Shown: one piece after another, positions 1 through 9,642 of the stretch
How positions within the stretch are numbered: the first letter of the stretch is position 1
How the letters are laid out: every line of letters starts with the position of its first letter
Assembly: GCF_008086175.1 (NCBI RefSeq)
Contig: NZ_VSKM01000003.1
Location: forward strand, 124,001-188,000
From: Bizionia saleffrena
Lineage (GTDB): Bacteria > Bacteroidota > Bacteroidia > Flavobacteriales > Flavobacteriaceae
Direction: 5' to 3'
Length of the DNA stretch: 64,000 nt
Translations under genes and position numbers: made by a program
The notes under the pieces: model-generated
The model's input: only the letters and a program-made list of their open reading frames with translations
Databases searched by the model: none
What the model was told of the DNA's origin: nothing

Positions 1-2900
1 GTTACACCAGGATAAGTAGCTATCATTGTTTGCGTACCACCAGCGGTTACATCAACTAACTCAATGTTCCAAATCGTTTCAGTACCTCCCGTCCATTCTA
101 AATCTGCAGATGTAGTTGTTACATTACTTACTGCTAAAGTCGTTGGATCTGCACATAAAACTTCAGTAATATCTAAAGTGTATGTAGTACTTTGAGGTGT
201 TGCATATGTAGAAATTACTACATAATAAGTTGTACCTGAAGCTACTGAGACATCAAAATCATAATCTGAGGTACTACTTCCATTTCCAAATCCTGCCGTA
301 CAAGCAATTCCTATATCTGCACAATCTGTATACACAAATGCTCCAGAATATGTAGAGCCTAAAGCAGATAATGCAACATTAATTGTTCCATCTACAGTAG
401 CTGTATAGGAATACACGACATCGTCACCATTTAAATAACTAGAAGTCGTACCACAACCCGATGTACCTGGAGAACCAGAATAATTATCGCCATAGTTTGC
501 TGTATCATCAGTTGTAGTATAAGGCAATGCTGGTACGTCTATAGCTACTTCACAAGTAGACCCACTAGATAATGTTGTAAAAGGAATTGAAATAAAATCA
601 CTAAAAGTTCCTCCAGTACAATCTGCTCTTACGTAAAACACATAATCTGTTGATGCTGTAAGACCAGTATCCGAATAAGTAGTTGCAGCTATCGCTGTAC
701 CTGTTGTAGGTGCAGGATCTGTTGCTAACAATAAGGCATATTCCCAATTAGTTTCTGCTCCACCAGCTACCCAGTTAAAATCTGCTGATGTTAATCCTAA
801 ATTACTTACCGCTAAACCACTTGGATTTGCACATAAAATTTCGGTAATATCTAAAGTATAGGTAGTACTTTGTGGTGTTGCCCATGTAGAAATAACCACA
901 TAGTATGTTGTCCCTGCTGTTACAGCGACGTCAAAATTATAATCTGCAGAACTACTTCCATTACCAAATCCTACCGCACAAGCAGAACCTATATCTGCAC
1001 AATCTGTATACACGAATGCTCCAGAATATGTAGAGCCTAAAGCAGATAATGCAACATTAATTGTTCCATCTGCAGTAGCTGTATAGGAATACACAACATC
1101 GTCACCATTTAAATAAGTAGAAGTTGTACCACAACCCGATGCACCTGGAGAACCAGAATAATTATCGCCATAGTTTGCTGTATCATCAGTTGTAGTATAA
1201 GGTAAAGCCGTTACTTCAATAGCTGATTCACATATTTCACCATAAGCCAGTGTTGAGAATGGTAACGCGGAAAAATTAGTACTATCTCCTCCACAAATTG
1301 ATTTTACGTAAAACACATAATCCGTGTTTGGTGTCAATCCTGATGCAGAAAACGTTGTAACTGTGCTTGCTGTACCCGTTGTTGGTGCTGGATCTGAAGC
1401 TAATAATAGAGAATATTCCCAATCCGTTTCTGTTCCCCCCGAGGACCAAGAAAGATCAGCAGTATCAAGAGTGATATTTGAAGCACTCACATTTACCGGT
1501 GCAAAGCATAAAGGTAATTCTGAAATTGAAAAATCATCTAAACCAATATCATTATAAAAATTAGATCCCACTAGGGTATCTACAACGAATCTTACTTTTA
1601 TATTTCCTGTTATAGTTAACGTAGATAAATCTACACCTACTAATTCCCAATCATCAACATCTCCATTGTCGTCCATATACACTTCATTCCATAAAGCACC
1701 ATCCCAAACTTCAACAGTTATTTTATTAGAAGCTGTTCCACTTGACATAAAATGATAAACATAAAACTGAAGATAAGGTGTTGTTAACCCTGAAGCATCA
1801 ATCTCTCCAGATTCTAAAGTAGCATCTGTAGTTGTCGTGGTCGTCGAACCATCAACAAAAGCAAAATAACCAGAACCAGATGTATGATCAGAATAAGAAT
1901 TACCATTAGTTGGTACTGTGGCGAAACTCCAATTTTGTGTTGTAGAACTTGTGCTACTCCAACAGTTAGGAATTGATCCTGCATTTTCAAAATTTTGGAT
2001 ATAAGGTGTTAAAGCCGTATCGCAAAGTGTTGCAAAATCGAAAGGCCCTACCCAAGAACTTTCATCTCCTGCGCCACAATAAGCTTGTACATAGAACTGA
2101 TACGAAGTTCCAGAGTTTAATCCTGTTAAATTATATGGGTTGTCTGGTGTTTGAGAAAAAATTGTGCCCGATCCTTGAACAAATCCAGCCTCACCATATT
2201 CTACATTCCAAGCTGTTTCAGTATTCCCTACTGTCCAACCTAAATCTACATTAGTTGTTGTAATATTAGACGCTGTTAATGCCGTTGGCACAGGACAAGC
2301 CTGTTGTATACCACCAAATATAATATTATTATTTAAGCTAACAAGAGCTCCAGCGGGTGGAGTCGTAGGGTCTGGATTAACACTATCACTACTATAACTT
2401 ATAGCGCGGTCTCCAGTAACGTCTGTTTTTCTCCAGTTCATAGTACAATCATAACTGTCTTGATTTTCGTCTACCCCAACAACTAGGTTATCTGTACCGT
2501 TATAAGCAAAAGGTGTATCTAGAGTTAATAAAAACCAGTTATCTTCAGCTGGAAATGTTACAGTTCCAGTGAAAACTTGACTTAAATTTGCTAAAGTTTC
2601 CCAATCGGTAGTCGAACTAAATTCAGTTTTAGTCGTGTGACCAATAAAAACAGTCCAAGCATTGCTATCGTTAAAATCAGCTGTGGAAGTTGAAGCATCC
2701 AAATAGAAAGACAATGAAGTAATACTTCCTGATGCGTCAATATCGGAGGCTAAATAAATTTGCTGACTATAGCTGTATCCATAACATGAAGATATTGGAT
2801 GTGTGTTCGCTGTGGTGGTGCCCGTCCCCACTTGCACTTGCCCTATTGATTGCCAACAGGCAAGCAATATAAAAGCTAGCATTAAAGTAATTTTTTTCAT
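1..2900 (-). CDS. Large secreted FN3/PPC-repeat protein (partial, C-terminus beyond window)
   Basis: The minus-strand frame is open from an ATG at 2898-2900 to the window edge, giving about 966 residues with no stop, so the C-terminus is missing. It starts with a Sec signal peptide (MKKITLMLAFILLAC, then WQSIGQ). A beta-rich N-terminal region of about 170 residues follows, then a fibronectin-III-like module, a MAM/jelly-roll-like domain at about 290-455, and alternating FN3 and pre-peptidase-C-like (PPC) modules. The last modules form two near-identical units of 226 residues. The neighbour at 3074 has the same architecture and ends in a T9SS type A sorting domain, so I infer that this protein also ends in one and is exported by T9SS as a surface or secreted adhesin or enzyme scaffold. 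No catalytic domain is visible in the part present. Its substrate is unknown. Confidence 0.85.
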   Translation of the reverse strand, partial: MKKITLMLAFILLACWQSIGQVQVGTGTTTANTHPISSCYGYSYSQQIYLASDIDASGSITSLSFYLDASTSTADFNDSNAWTVFIGHTTKTEFSSTTDWETLANLSQVFTGTVTFPAEDNWFLLTLDTPFAYNGTDNLVVGVDENQDSYDCTMNWRKTDVTGDRAISYSSDSVNPDPTTPPAGALVSLNNNIIFGGIQQACPVPTALTASNITTTNVDLGWTVGNTETAWNVEYGEAGFVQGSGTIFSQTPDNPYNLTGLNSGTSYQFYVQAYCGAGDESSWVGPFDFATLCDTALTPYIQNFENAGSIPNCWSSTSSTTQNWSFATVPTNGNSYSDHTSGSGYFAFVDGSTTTTTTDATLESGEIDASGLTTPYLQFYVYHFMSSGTASNKITVEVWDGALWNEVYMDDNGDVDDWELVGVDLSTLTITGNIKVRFVVDTLVGSNFYNDIGLDDFSISELPLCFAPVNVSASNITLDTADLSWSSGGTETDWEYSLLLASDPAPTTGTASTVTTFSASGLTPNTDYVFYVKSICGGDSTNFSALPFSTLAYGEICESAIEVTALPYTTTDDTANYGDNYSGSPGASGCGTTSTYLNGDDVVYSYTATADGTINVALSALGSTYSGAFVYTDCADIGSACAVGFGNGSSSADYNFDVAVTAGTTYYVVISTWATPQSTTYTLDITEILCANPSGLAVSNLGLTSADFNWVAGGAETNWEYALLLATDPAPTTGTAIAATTYSDTGLTASTDYVFYVRADCTGGTFSDFISIPFTTLSSGSTCEVAIDVPALPYTTTDDTANYGDNYSGSPGTSGCGTTSSYLNGDDVVYSYTATVDGTINVALSALGSTYSGAFVYTDCADIGIACTAGFGNGSSTSDYDFDVSVASGTTYYVVISTYATPQSTTYTLDITEVLCADPTTLAVSNVTTTSADLEWTGGTETIWNIELVDVTAGGTQTMIATYPGV
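91..768 (-). repeat. Intragenic 678-bp repeat unit, copy 2 (FN3 + PPC module)
   Basis: This segment matches 769-1446 at a constant offset of 678 bp, which is 226 codons and keeps frame. The match is strongest over about 150-545. There the PPC-like module with GDNYSGSPGTSGCGTT and the YTDCADIG motif recurs almost unchanged. The FN3 part is more diverged. Limits are approximate because similarity fades at the edges. Confidence 0.75.
769..1446 (-). repeat. Intragenic 678-bp repeat unit, copy 1 (FN3 + PPC module)
   Basis: First unit in reading order of the tandem module described for 91-768. A third, more diverged copy of the same module lies in the next gene at about 4050-4730, so the module is shared within and between the two neighbouring secreted proteins. 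Confidence 0.75.
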
Positions 2901-3020
2901 AATTAGTTATTATTTTAGTTAATTGATATCTAAAAATACTAAAAAAAAGTTAAAAAAAAGAATTATACCCGAATATAACCAAAAACCACTATCAAAGCCA
3001 ACAAAAGCGTTGTAAACACA

Positions 3021-3050
3021 AAAAACCCGTTACAAGTGTAACGGGTTTTT
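3021..3050 (-). terminator. Rho-independent terminator after the secreted FN3 protein
   Basis: Perfect 13-bp stem (AAAAACCCGTTAC paired with GTAACGGGTTTTT) around an AAGT loop, 23 bp past the stop of the gene at 3074. It ends in T5 on the minus strand. It separates the two large secreted-protein genes into distinct transcripts. Confidence 0.85.
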
Positions 3051-3073
3051 AAGGCTATAAGGATTAAGGAGAG

Positions 3074-5947
3074 TTACTCTTTAATAATCTTTATTGTCTT
3101 AGTAGTATTCTCTATAATTACTTTAACAAAATAAGCACCTGCTTGTAAAGTAGACATATCTACCTCACTTTGCATAGCATTGGGCGCTACAGTAATAACC
3201 TCTTGTCCTAACATATTGAATACAGAAACAGTAGCAATTTCCTTCTGTCCTTTTAACGTTAACTTATCGTTCACAGGATTTGGGTAATAACTAAATAAGT
3301 TATCACTAACAAATTGAGACGTTGATAATGTTTTATCTATAATAATATTATCTACCATTAATTGATTTTGGTTCGATTCTGAGTACGCTTGAAAACCAAA
3401 ATAATACACGCCAGCAGCAGAAGCTGTAAACGTAACAACAGCATTTTGAGGTGAATTATTAATAACAGCGGGGTAATCTGCCAAAACACTTGTCATTGCA
3501 GCAGCCGTATTATCTGTACCATACGCTACTTTCAATTTTTCCAAGAAATTTGCAGAGCCATAATCGTACGAAATAAAGTACTCCTCGCCAGCATCTAAAG
3601 TAATACCTTGAGTAAAGTACCACGTATTAGCAGCATTCGAACCGTTATAAGAATAACGCAAATGACTTGCAGTAAAACCACTAAAAGCGTTACTAGAAAC
3701 AGACCATGCATTCCCTGTTCCTTCATTAATTATAGTACCGCAAACCGTCCCCTGAAAATCTTGAGCAAAAGGAACGTTTGAAGGAGTAACATCACAAGAT
3801 GTTGTAAAGTTGTATGGACCAACCCATGCACTTAAGTCGCCAGAAACACATACTGCCTGAACATAAAAGTCATACGATGTACTAGCCGTTAATCCGGTTA
3901 TTGCATACGGATTTGTAGTTGCTCCCGAGATCAATGTACCGTCTGTTCCTTGAGTAAACCCAACGATACCATATTCAATATTCCATTCAGTTTCCGTAGA
4001 TCCATTGGTCCAAGTAAAATCAGTACTTACATCAGATACATTTGCTATTCCTAATCCTGTTGGATCTGCACATAAAACCTCAGTAATATCTAAAGTATAA
4101 GCGACACTTTGTGGTGATGGCCACGTCGATATTAAAATATAATATGTTGTCCCCGTAGTTACAGATAAATCAAAATCATAATCTGTTGTAGACGTATTAG
4201 TTGCACCGCCTACGCAAGCCGTTCCTATATCTGCACAGTCAGTATAAACAAATACTCCTGAGTACCCTACATTTAACCCTGACATAGCGATGTTAATTAC
4301 ACCATCAGCTATCGCCGTGTAAGCATAAACGACATCATCACCATCTAAATAAGTACCTGTTGTACCGCAAGATGTCCCTGGACTTCCTGAATAATTATCG
4401 CCATAATTTACAGTATCATCTGAGGTGTTATAAGGTAATAATGTTACATCAATAGCTGCCTCACACGTTTCCCCATATGAAACAGTTGAGAAAGGAATTG
4501 AGATAAACGGACTACTATCTCCACTAGCACAATTTGCTCTAACATAAAAAACATAATCAGTCGCTGTTGTTAACCCTGATGCTAAATAAACGTTCGCAGC
4601 TATTGTTGTTCCTGTAGTAGGTGCTGGCTCAGTTGCTACTAATAATGCATACTCCCATTGCGTTTCAGTATCTCCGGCTATCCAGTTAAAATCTGCCGTT
4701 GATACTCCTATGTTACTTACTATTAAATTTTGAGGATCTGGACAACTTGGTACCTCTTTAATAGCCACCTCGTCTAAATATATTCTTGCATCACCATTGG
4801 CATAATTACTAGTACCAACAAACTTAACTCTTGTATCTGCACTAATACTAGTTGAAATATTATACATTTTTAATGTCCAGTCAGTTTGACCAATAAGTCC
4901 TGTTTCTAAAGAGGTGTAGCTTGCACCTGCATCTGTAGAAATTAAAATTTCAAAATTTCCGCCTGTAGGATTCTTGTACCAAAAACTTAATTGTGCTGTA
5001 GGTAATCCTGATAAATCGTATGTTGGCGAAATTAATTCCGACGTATTTCCATTCGGATTTAAATAAGAATCAAACCTCATGCCTCTCCCTGCATAACCTT
5101 CGAAATAGCTATTCCAGTCGTAGGAAGCATTGGTTGTTGTACCTTGAATCTCCCAACAATTTGGTTGTCCTGAAGTTATAGTTTCAAAAGACTCTAACAT
5201 AGGAAAAGTTGAGACTGATTCACATAAAGTTGAAAAACTATAAGGTCCTACCCAAGAACTTTCATCACCTGTTCCGCAATATGCTTGAACATAAAACTCG
5301 TAAGATGTTCCTGACGTTAAGCCTGAAATGTTATAAGGTTTAACAGAAGTTTGAGATACTAAATCACCAGTTCCTTGCGTGAAACCTATTGTTCCATATT
5401 CTACATTCCAAGCTGCCTCAGAACTTCCTGGTGTCCAATCTAAATCGGCACTTGTCGTTGTAAAATTAAGCGCAGTTAATGCCGTCGGATCTGGACATGT
5501 TGGCGCTGCGTTTAGAGTAATAACAATGTTTGAGAAATCTGCATCAGAATTATTAAACGATTGACTTAAAAGGATATCTATAGTACCATCTACCGATGGG
5601 TCGTAAATACCTGCTAAATCCGCAGAAAAAGTTAAAGACGTTGGTCCGCCCATACCTCCACCAGTAGTTGGTGGATTAACAACTACTGAACCTGCAGTAG
5701 TTATAAATTGTAATCCTGCCTCATTTGACCACGGATTTCCTGTCCCTCCGACCCAGTCAGCAGACATTGTAAAAGACGAATAAAATCCTGTCGTTACACT
5801 CTGCGAATTACCGGAATCATTAATATTTAAAGTTGTTCCCGAATTTCCTGCATTAGTAGGTCCCACGATTGTTGGAAATGTAAATTGTGCTGAAGCGCTC
5901 AAGGCACTAAACAACACAAAACACATTAAAAAAGTAATTTTTCTCAT
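3074..5947 (-). CDS. T9SS-exported multidomain FN3 protein with type A sorting domain
   Basis: Encodes 957 residues from the ATG at 5945-5947. An in-frame TTG six bases upstream would add only two residues, so I prefer the ATG. The signal peptide is MRKITFLMCFVLFSALSASAQ-like (about residues 1-21). Then come an N-terminal beta domain, FN3 (about 155-245), a MAM/jelly-roll-like domain (245-395), FN3 (400-490), a PPC-like domain (495-660) with repeated YTDCADIG-type motifs, FN3 (665-745), and a second jelly-roll-like domain (745-880). The last 75 residues are a T9SS type A sorting domain: YYPNPVNDKLTL, VFNMLGQEV, LQAGAYFVKV and a basic tail. The protein should cross the outer membrane by T9SS and be anchored or released after C-terminal cleavage. 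No protease or glycosidase motif is evident, so an adhesive or binding role is likely. It is a paralogue of the partial gene next to it. Confidence 0.92.
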   Translation of the reverse strand: MRKITFLMCFVLFSALSASAQFTFPTIVGPTNAGNSGTTLNINDSGNSQSVTTGFYSSFTMSADWVGGTGNPWSNEAGLQFITTAGSVVVNPPTTGGGMGGPTSLTFSADLAGIYDPSVDGTIDILLSQSFNNSDADFSNIVITLNAAPTCPDPTALTALNFTTTSADLDWTPGSSEAAWNVEYGTIGFTQGTGDLVSQTSVKPYNISGLTSGTSYEFYVQAYCGTGDESSWVGPYSFSTLCESVSTFPMLESFETITSGQPNCWEIQGTTTNASYDWNSYFEGYAGRGMRFDSYLNPNGNTSELISPTYDLSGLPTAQLSFWYKNPTGGNFEILISTDAGASYTSLETGLIGQTDWTLKMYNISTSISADTRVKFVGTSNYANGDARIYLDEVAIKEVPSCPDPQNLIVSNIGVSTADFNWIAGDTETQWEYALLVATEPAPTTGTTIAANVYLASGLTTATDYVFYVRANCASGDSSPFISIPFSTVSYGETCEAAIDVTLLPYNTSDDTVNYGDNYSGSPGTSCGTTGTYLDGDDVVYAYTAIADGVINIAMSGLNVGYSGVFVYTDCADIGTACVGGATNTSTTDYDFDLSVTTGTTYYILISTWPSPQSVAYTLDITEVLCADPTGLGIANVSDVSTDFTWTNGSTETEWNIEYGIVGFTQGTDGTLISGATTNPYAITGLTASTSYDFYVQAVCVSGDLSAWVGPYNFTTSCDVTPSNVPFAQDFQGTVCGTIINEGTGNAWSVSSNAFSGFTASHLRYSYNGSNAANTWYFTQGITLDAGEEYFISYDYGSANFLEKLKVAYGTDNTAAAMTSVLADYPAVINNSPQNAVVTFTASAAGVYYFGFQAYSESNQNQLMVDNIIIDKTLSTSQFVSDNLFSYYPNPVNDKLTLKGQKEIATVSVFNMLGQEVITVAPNAMQSEVDMSTLQAGAYFVKVIIENTTKTIKIIKE

Positions 5948-6111
5948 ATTCAATTAGTTTAGTTAATATTTTCTTAAAGAACGAAGTTAACTAAAATTAA
6001 CAAATAAGCAATTAACTTTCATTAGAATAGACTAAAAGAATAAAACGCCGACATAATGCATATTACAATTTTAAATAAATGTATAGTCATTAAAAGATAC
6101 TAAGACTCTTT

Positions 6112-6157
6112 TACATAAAAAGCCGCAAACTACTACTAGTTTGAGGCTCTTTATGTA
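6112..6157 (-). terminator. Terminator downstream of fabI
   Basis: Inverted repeat with 20-base arms, two mismatches and an ACTACT loop, lying 14 bp past the fabI stop. The core arms are AGCCGCAAACT and AGTTTGAGGCT. The minus-strand 3' arm ends in a T-rich run. Confidence 0.75.
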
Positions 6158-6170
6158 TAAAATCATATTT

Positions 6171-6995
6171 TTATTTGTCTTGTCCTTTTTCAAAAGCTTC
6201 CATTACTGCATCACTCACGCCCATATTACTAAATCCTCCGTCGTGAAATAAATTTTGAAGGGTTACTTTACGTGTCAAGTCACTAAATAAACTTACCGTA
6301 TAGTTTGCACAATCTAAGGCAGATGCGTTTCCTAAAGGAGACATTTTTTCGGCATAGTTAATAAAACCGTCAAATCCTTTTACACCTTGACCGGCAGTTG
6401 TAGCGGTTGGAGATTGAGAAATTGTATTAACACGTACTTTATGATCACGTCCAAAAAAGTAACCAAAACTACGCGCTACACTTTCTAAGTAGGCTTTATT
6501 ATCTGCCATATCATTATAATCTGGAAATACACGTTGCGCTGCCATATAAGTTAAGGCCACGATACTTCCCCACTCGTTCATTGCTTCATTTTTGTACAAG
6601 GTCTGCATCACTTTATGAAATGACATTGCAGACACATCGGTTCCTTTCTGTGTCCAATCGTATTTTTGATCTGTATACGCTTTTCCTTTTCTAACATTTA
6701 CAGACATCCCGATAGAATGCAATACAAAGTCAATTTTACCACCTAAAATCTCCATAGATTTCTCTATTAAGTTTTGTAAATCTTCTTCCGACGTCGCATC
6801 GGCTGGTATAATCTGAGATCCTGTTTTAGCTGCTAATTGATCTATATTACCCATTCGCATACCTATTGGCGCATTAGATAACACAAAAATACCACCTTCT
6901 TCATGAACACGTTCGGCCGTTTTCCAAGCAATAGAGTTTTCATCGAGTGCGCCAAAAATAATTCCCCTTTTTCCTTTTAGTAAGTTGTAAGACAT
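6171..6995 (-). CDS. fabI: Enoyl-[acyl-carrier-protein] reductase (NADH) FabI
   Basis: Encodes 274 residues, the usual FabI length. It catalyses the last step of each fatty-acid elongation cycle, reducing enoyl-ACP with NAD(P)H in the cytoplasm. The Rossmann start is GIIFGALDENSIAW. The FabI active-site triad is present with the right spacing: Tyr150, Tyr160 and Lys167 (Y-x6-K in YNDMADNK). SPTATTAG near residue 210 is the substrate-loop region. This is the divergent SDR type that is the target of triclosan and related inhibitors. It lies 45 bp downstream of recN and ends at a strong hairpin, so it may be the last gene of the bamD-recN run or have its own promoter. Confidence 0.96.
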   Translation of the reverse strand: MSYNLLKGKRGIIFGALDENSIAWKTAERVHEEGGIFVLSNAPIGMRMGNIDQLAAKTGSQIIPADATSEEDLQNLIEKSMEILGGKIDFVLHSIGMSVNVRKGKAYTDQKYDWTQKGTDVSAMSFHKVMQTLYKNEAMNEWGSIVALTYMAAQRVFPDYNDMADNKAYLESVARSFGYFFGRDHKVRVNTISQSPTATTAGQGVKGFDGFINYAEKMSPLGNASALDCANYTVSLFSDLTRKVTLQNLFHDGGFSNMGVSDAVMEAFEKGQDK

Positions 6996-7040
6996 TCTAT
7001 ATTTTCTTTATATTATTTAAACTCTTATTTTATACGCTAC

Positions 7041-8693
7041 TTAATTAAGTAGTTGTTTCGCGTGTGCCAATGCCGAAGTCGACACTTCGATTCCGCCTAA
7101 CATTTGTGCTATTTCAATCACTCTATCGTCTGGATTCAATTTTACCAAATTAGTAGTAGTCACTTCATTTACGTCCTCTTTAAAGACTTTAAAATGCGTC
7201 TCACCTTTGGCAGCGATCTGTGGTAAATGCGTAATACTAAACACTTGCATAGTTGTACTCATTTGTGCCATAATATCGGCCATTTTGTTAGAAATCTCTC
7301 CAGAAACTCCGGTATCAATTTCATCGAACATAATAGTTGGCAGCTTTACGTATTGCGTTAAAATTGATTTAATCGCTAACATAATACGCGACAATTCTCC
7401 ACCCGACGCCGCTTTTTTCAAGATATTAAATTGCCCCCCTTTATTCGCAGAAAACAAGAATGACAATTCCTCTCTTCCGTTACTAAAGTATGTTTCACCA
7501 AATTTTAATGCAATATTAAACTGGGCGTTTGGCATTCCTAAACTCACTAAAATAGTTTCGAGTTCTTTTTTAAGTTTTGGTATAACAGACAATCGTTTTT
7601 TGTGTACTTGCTGCGCCGCTTTATCTAACGTGGCTTGTACAACTGAAATCTCTTCTTCTTTTTTAACGATATTGGCTTCTACATTCTCTGTGTCGGAGAC
7701 TTTTAAATCTAGAGCTTCTCTAAGGATTATTAATTCTGCAACATCTTTTACAAAATGTTTCTTAAATAGATTATTCAACACCATTAATTTAGCGTTGACT
7801 TCTTCTAATCGGTTTGGATTAGCGTCCAATTGCTCTTGAAACTCTTCAACTTCGCCAAAAATATCGTCTAAGTCAATTAAGCTACTTGTAACACGATCTG
7901 AAACGGGTTTGTATTTTGAAGCTAGACCAGATAATTTAACAAACGTATTTTTCAACTCCGTCAAACTGGTCAAAATACCAATATTTTCTTCATTAAATAA
8001 GGCCTGAGCTATGGTTAGTCTTTCTTGTATTTGCTCGACATTGTTAAGGCTTTCAAATTCTTCTTCTAACGCTTCTAATTCCCCTTCCTTTAATTTAGCT
8101 TCCAGTAATTCTTTCAGTAAATAGGAATTATAGTCGTGTTCTTTTAAGGCTTCCGCTTGAAATTCTTTGAGTTTTAAAAGCTCCTTTTTTAATTTTTTAT
8201 AGGCCGAAAGTCTTTCGCTATACAGGTGTAAATCTTTTGTGTTTTCAGCTAAAGCATCAATTACTTGAAACTGAAAAGCATCGTCTACCAACTGAAGGGT
8301 TTCGTTTTGCGAGTGAATATCGATTAACTGACTTCCTAATAGTTGTAAAACGTTTAAATTTACTGGTGAATCATTTATGAATGCACGCGATTTACCGGAT
8401 GGTAAAATTTCGCGTCTTATAATTGTTAGCGGTTCAAAATCTATATCATTTTTTGTAAAAAGACCTTCTAAATTGTAGTTTACAATATTAAACTGCGCTT
8501 CGATAACACACTTTTTGGTGGTGTCGCGAAGACTAGATAAATCGGCTCTTTTTCCTAAAATTAAAGATAAACCACCTAAAAGAATAGATTTTCCTGCACC
8601 TGTTTCTCCTGTTATAATAGTAAACCCATCGGTAAAATCCACTTGCAGATGATCTATTAAAGCGTAATTTTTTATAGTAAGTGCGGATAACAT
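7041..8693 (-). CDS. recN: DNA repair protein RecN
   Basis: Encodes 550 residues of an SMC-like ATPase acting in double-strand-break repair. The N-terminal half-ATPase carries Walker A GETGAGKS at 29-36. The middle (about 155-370) is coiled coil. The C-terminal half has the ABC signature SGGELSR, Walker B TIMFDEIDTGVSG and a THLPQIAAKG switch region. All ATPase elements are intact. It sits 61 bp downstream of the DUF4835/PorD-like gene in a minus-strand run starting at bamD. No LexA-type operator could be recognised upstream. Confidence 0.96.
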   Translation of the reverse strand: MLSALTIKNYALIDHLQVDFTDGFTIITGETGAGKSILLGGLSLILGKRADLSSLRDTTKKCVIEAQFNIVNYNLEGLFTKNDIDFEPLTIIRREILPSGKSRAFINDSPVNLNVLQLLGSQLIDIHSQNETLQLVDDAFQFQVIDALAENTKDLHLYSERLSAYKKLKKELLKLKEFQAEALKEHDYNSYLLKELLEAKLKEGELEALEEEFESLNNVEQIQERLTIAQALFNEENIGILTSLTELKNTFVKLSGLASKYKPVSDRVTSSLIDLDDIFGEVEEFQEQLDANPNRLEEVNAKLMVLNNLFKKHFVKDVAELIILREALDLKVSDTENVEANIVKKEEEISVVQATLDKAAQQVHKKRLSVIPKLKKELETILVSLGMPNAQFNIALKFGETYFSNGREELSFLFSANKGGQFNILKKAASGGELSRIMLAIKSILTQYVKLPTIMFDEIDTGVSGEISNKMADIMAQMSTTMQVFSITHLPQIAAKGETHFKVFKEDVNEVTTTNLVKLNPDDRVIEIAQMLGGIEVSTSALAHAKQLLN

Positions 8694-8754
8694 ATTTTAT
8701 TTCAAGTTTAACCTATTAATATGTGTTGTAAAATACAGAAGTTCGAAGACTATT

Positions 8755-9642
8755 TTAGTATTTTATAGTTCTCCATTTATCGGAGTGTGTTGGAGCGACG
8801 CGGTTTAAAACATCGACTAAATTGCTAACGTCTACAGTTGGTCCGTCTGAAAAAATCTGACCGATTTCTTCGGCTTTTGCATCGAAAAACACACGAGACA
8901 AGTACGAGTTTGGTCTTCGGGTACTCATTTCTTTAAAGTAGTCTATAGCCAGAGCTATTTCTTTTTTCCCTGCTTTAATATCGCTACTCATGACATCCAA
9001 ACCGCGAATATGATAATTATGCATTACCGTTCTAAAGTCGGCAAAAGTAGGTGATAAAATATTATCTATTAAAGCAAAACGACTTTGTAAACCGTCTTCT
9101 AATTTCCAGCCTTTAAACTTTTCTTGCTGTGAAAAATTAACAACACGCTGTGCTTGTTTAAAATACGGATCGCCACCATTCTTTTCGAAAGTTTCGGCAT
9201 CCATACCTAAAATCATATACACGTGAAAAGCAACCACAGAAACCAAGTTAGATTCGTACTGGTTTGGATTATAAATTAAGTTTTGATACTCTATATAATT
9301 AAAAGAAAACTCCTTATCGTTCATATTGTAAACGGGCGTGGTGTAAGAGGAACCGTATACAGGTCTTGATGATTGTACCTGAATCGTTCCCGAAAAACTA
9401 TCGCCGCTATAGCTCTTAATAGTTATTGCTATATTACAATCTATACGTTCTTGAGGTTCGAATGTTCTTTTTGTCCACTGCGTTTTCGTAACAAATTCTT
9501 TTAACTCATTTTCTAAGGTTTTAAAAACTTGCAAATTTTCGTTACCCGTTAATTGTGCGTTTACGGCAACATTGCAGTTTAACTCTTGCGCAAAACCAAC
9601 AGTAGTAAAACAAAGTAAGAAAAGAAGTATTGAGTTACGCAT
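8755..9642 (-). CDS. porD: DUF4835 family protein (PorD-like, T9SS-associated)
   Basis: Encodes 295 residues with a signal peptide (RNSILLFLLCFTTVGFAQ), so it is periplasmic or envelope-associated. The body matches the Bacteroidota DUF4835 family in features such as ELNCNVAVNA just after the signal and a conserved C-terminal region. This family is named PorD in work on type IX secretion, where its exact role is unclear. Its gene overlaps the coaBC stop by 8 bp, showing translational coupling, and the coaBC-DUF4835-recN order is common in flavobacteria. The family call rests on context and general sequence character. The T9SS link is family knowledge, not visible here. Confidence 0.75.
   Translation of the reverse strand: MRNSILLFLLCFTTVGFAQELNCNVAVNAQLTGNENLQVFKTLENELKEFVTKTQWTKRTFEPQERIDCNIAITIKSYSGDSFSGTIQVQSSRPVYGSSYTTPVYNMNDKEFSFNYIEYQNLIYNPNQYESNLVSVVAFHVYMILGMDAETFEKNGGDPYFKQAQRVVNFSQQEKFKGWKLEDGLQSRFALIDNILSPTFADFRTVMHNYHIRGLDVMSSDIKAGKKEIALAIDYFKEMSTRRPNSYLSRVFFDAKAEEIGQIFSDGPTVDVSNLVDVLNRVAPTHSDKWRTIKY

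Noticed and set aside
91-1446. Regular repeats that might look like a CRISPR or satellite array
   Set aside because: The units are 678 bp, in frame and encode FN3/PPC modules, so they are protein repeats.
1324-2254. Short plus-strand ORFs opposite the first secreted protein
   Set aside because: The minus strand is one long open frame with signal peptide and FN3 modules; these are shadows.
7207-7839. 210-codon plus-strand ORF inside recN
   Set aside because: It lies antisense to a complete RecN with all ATPase motifs. Its translation is low in charge pattern and has no recognisable domain.
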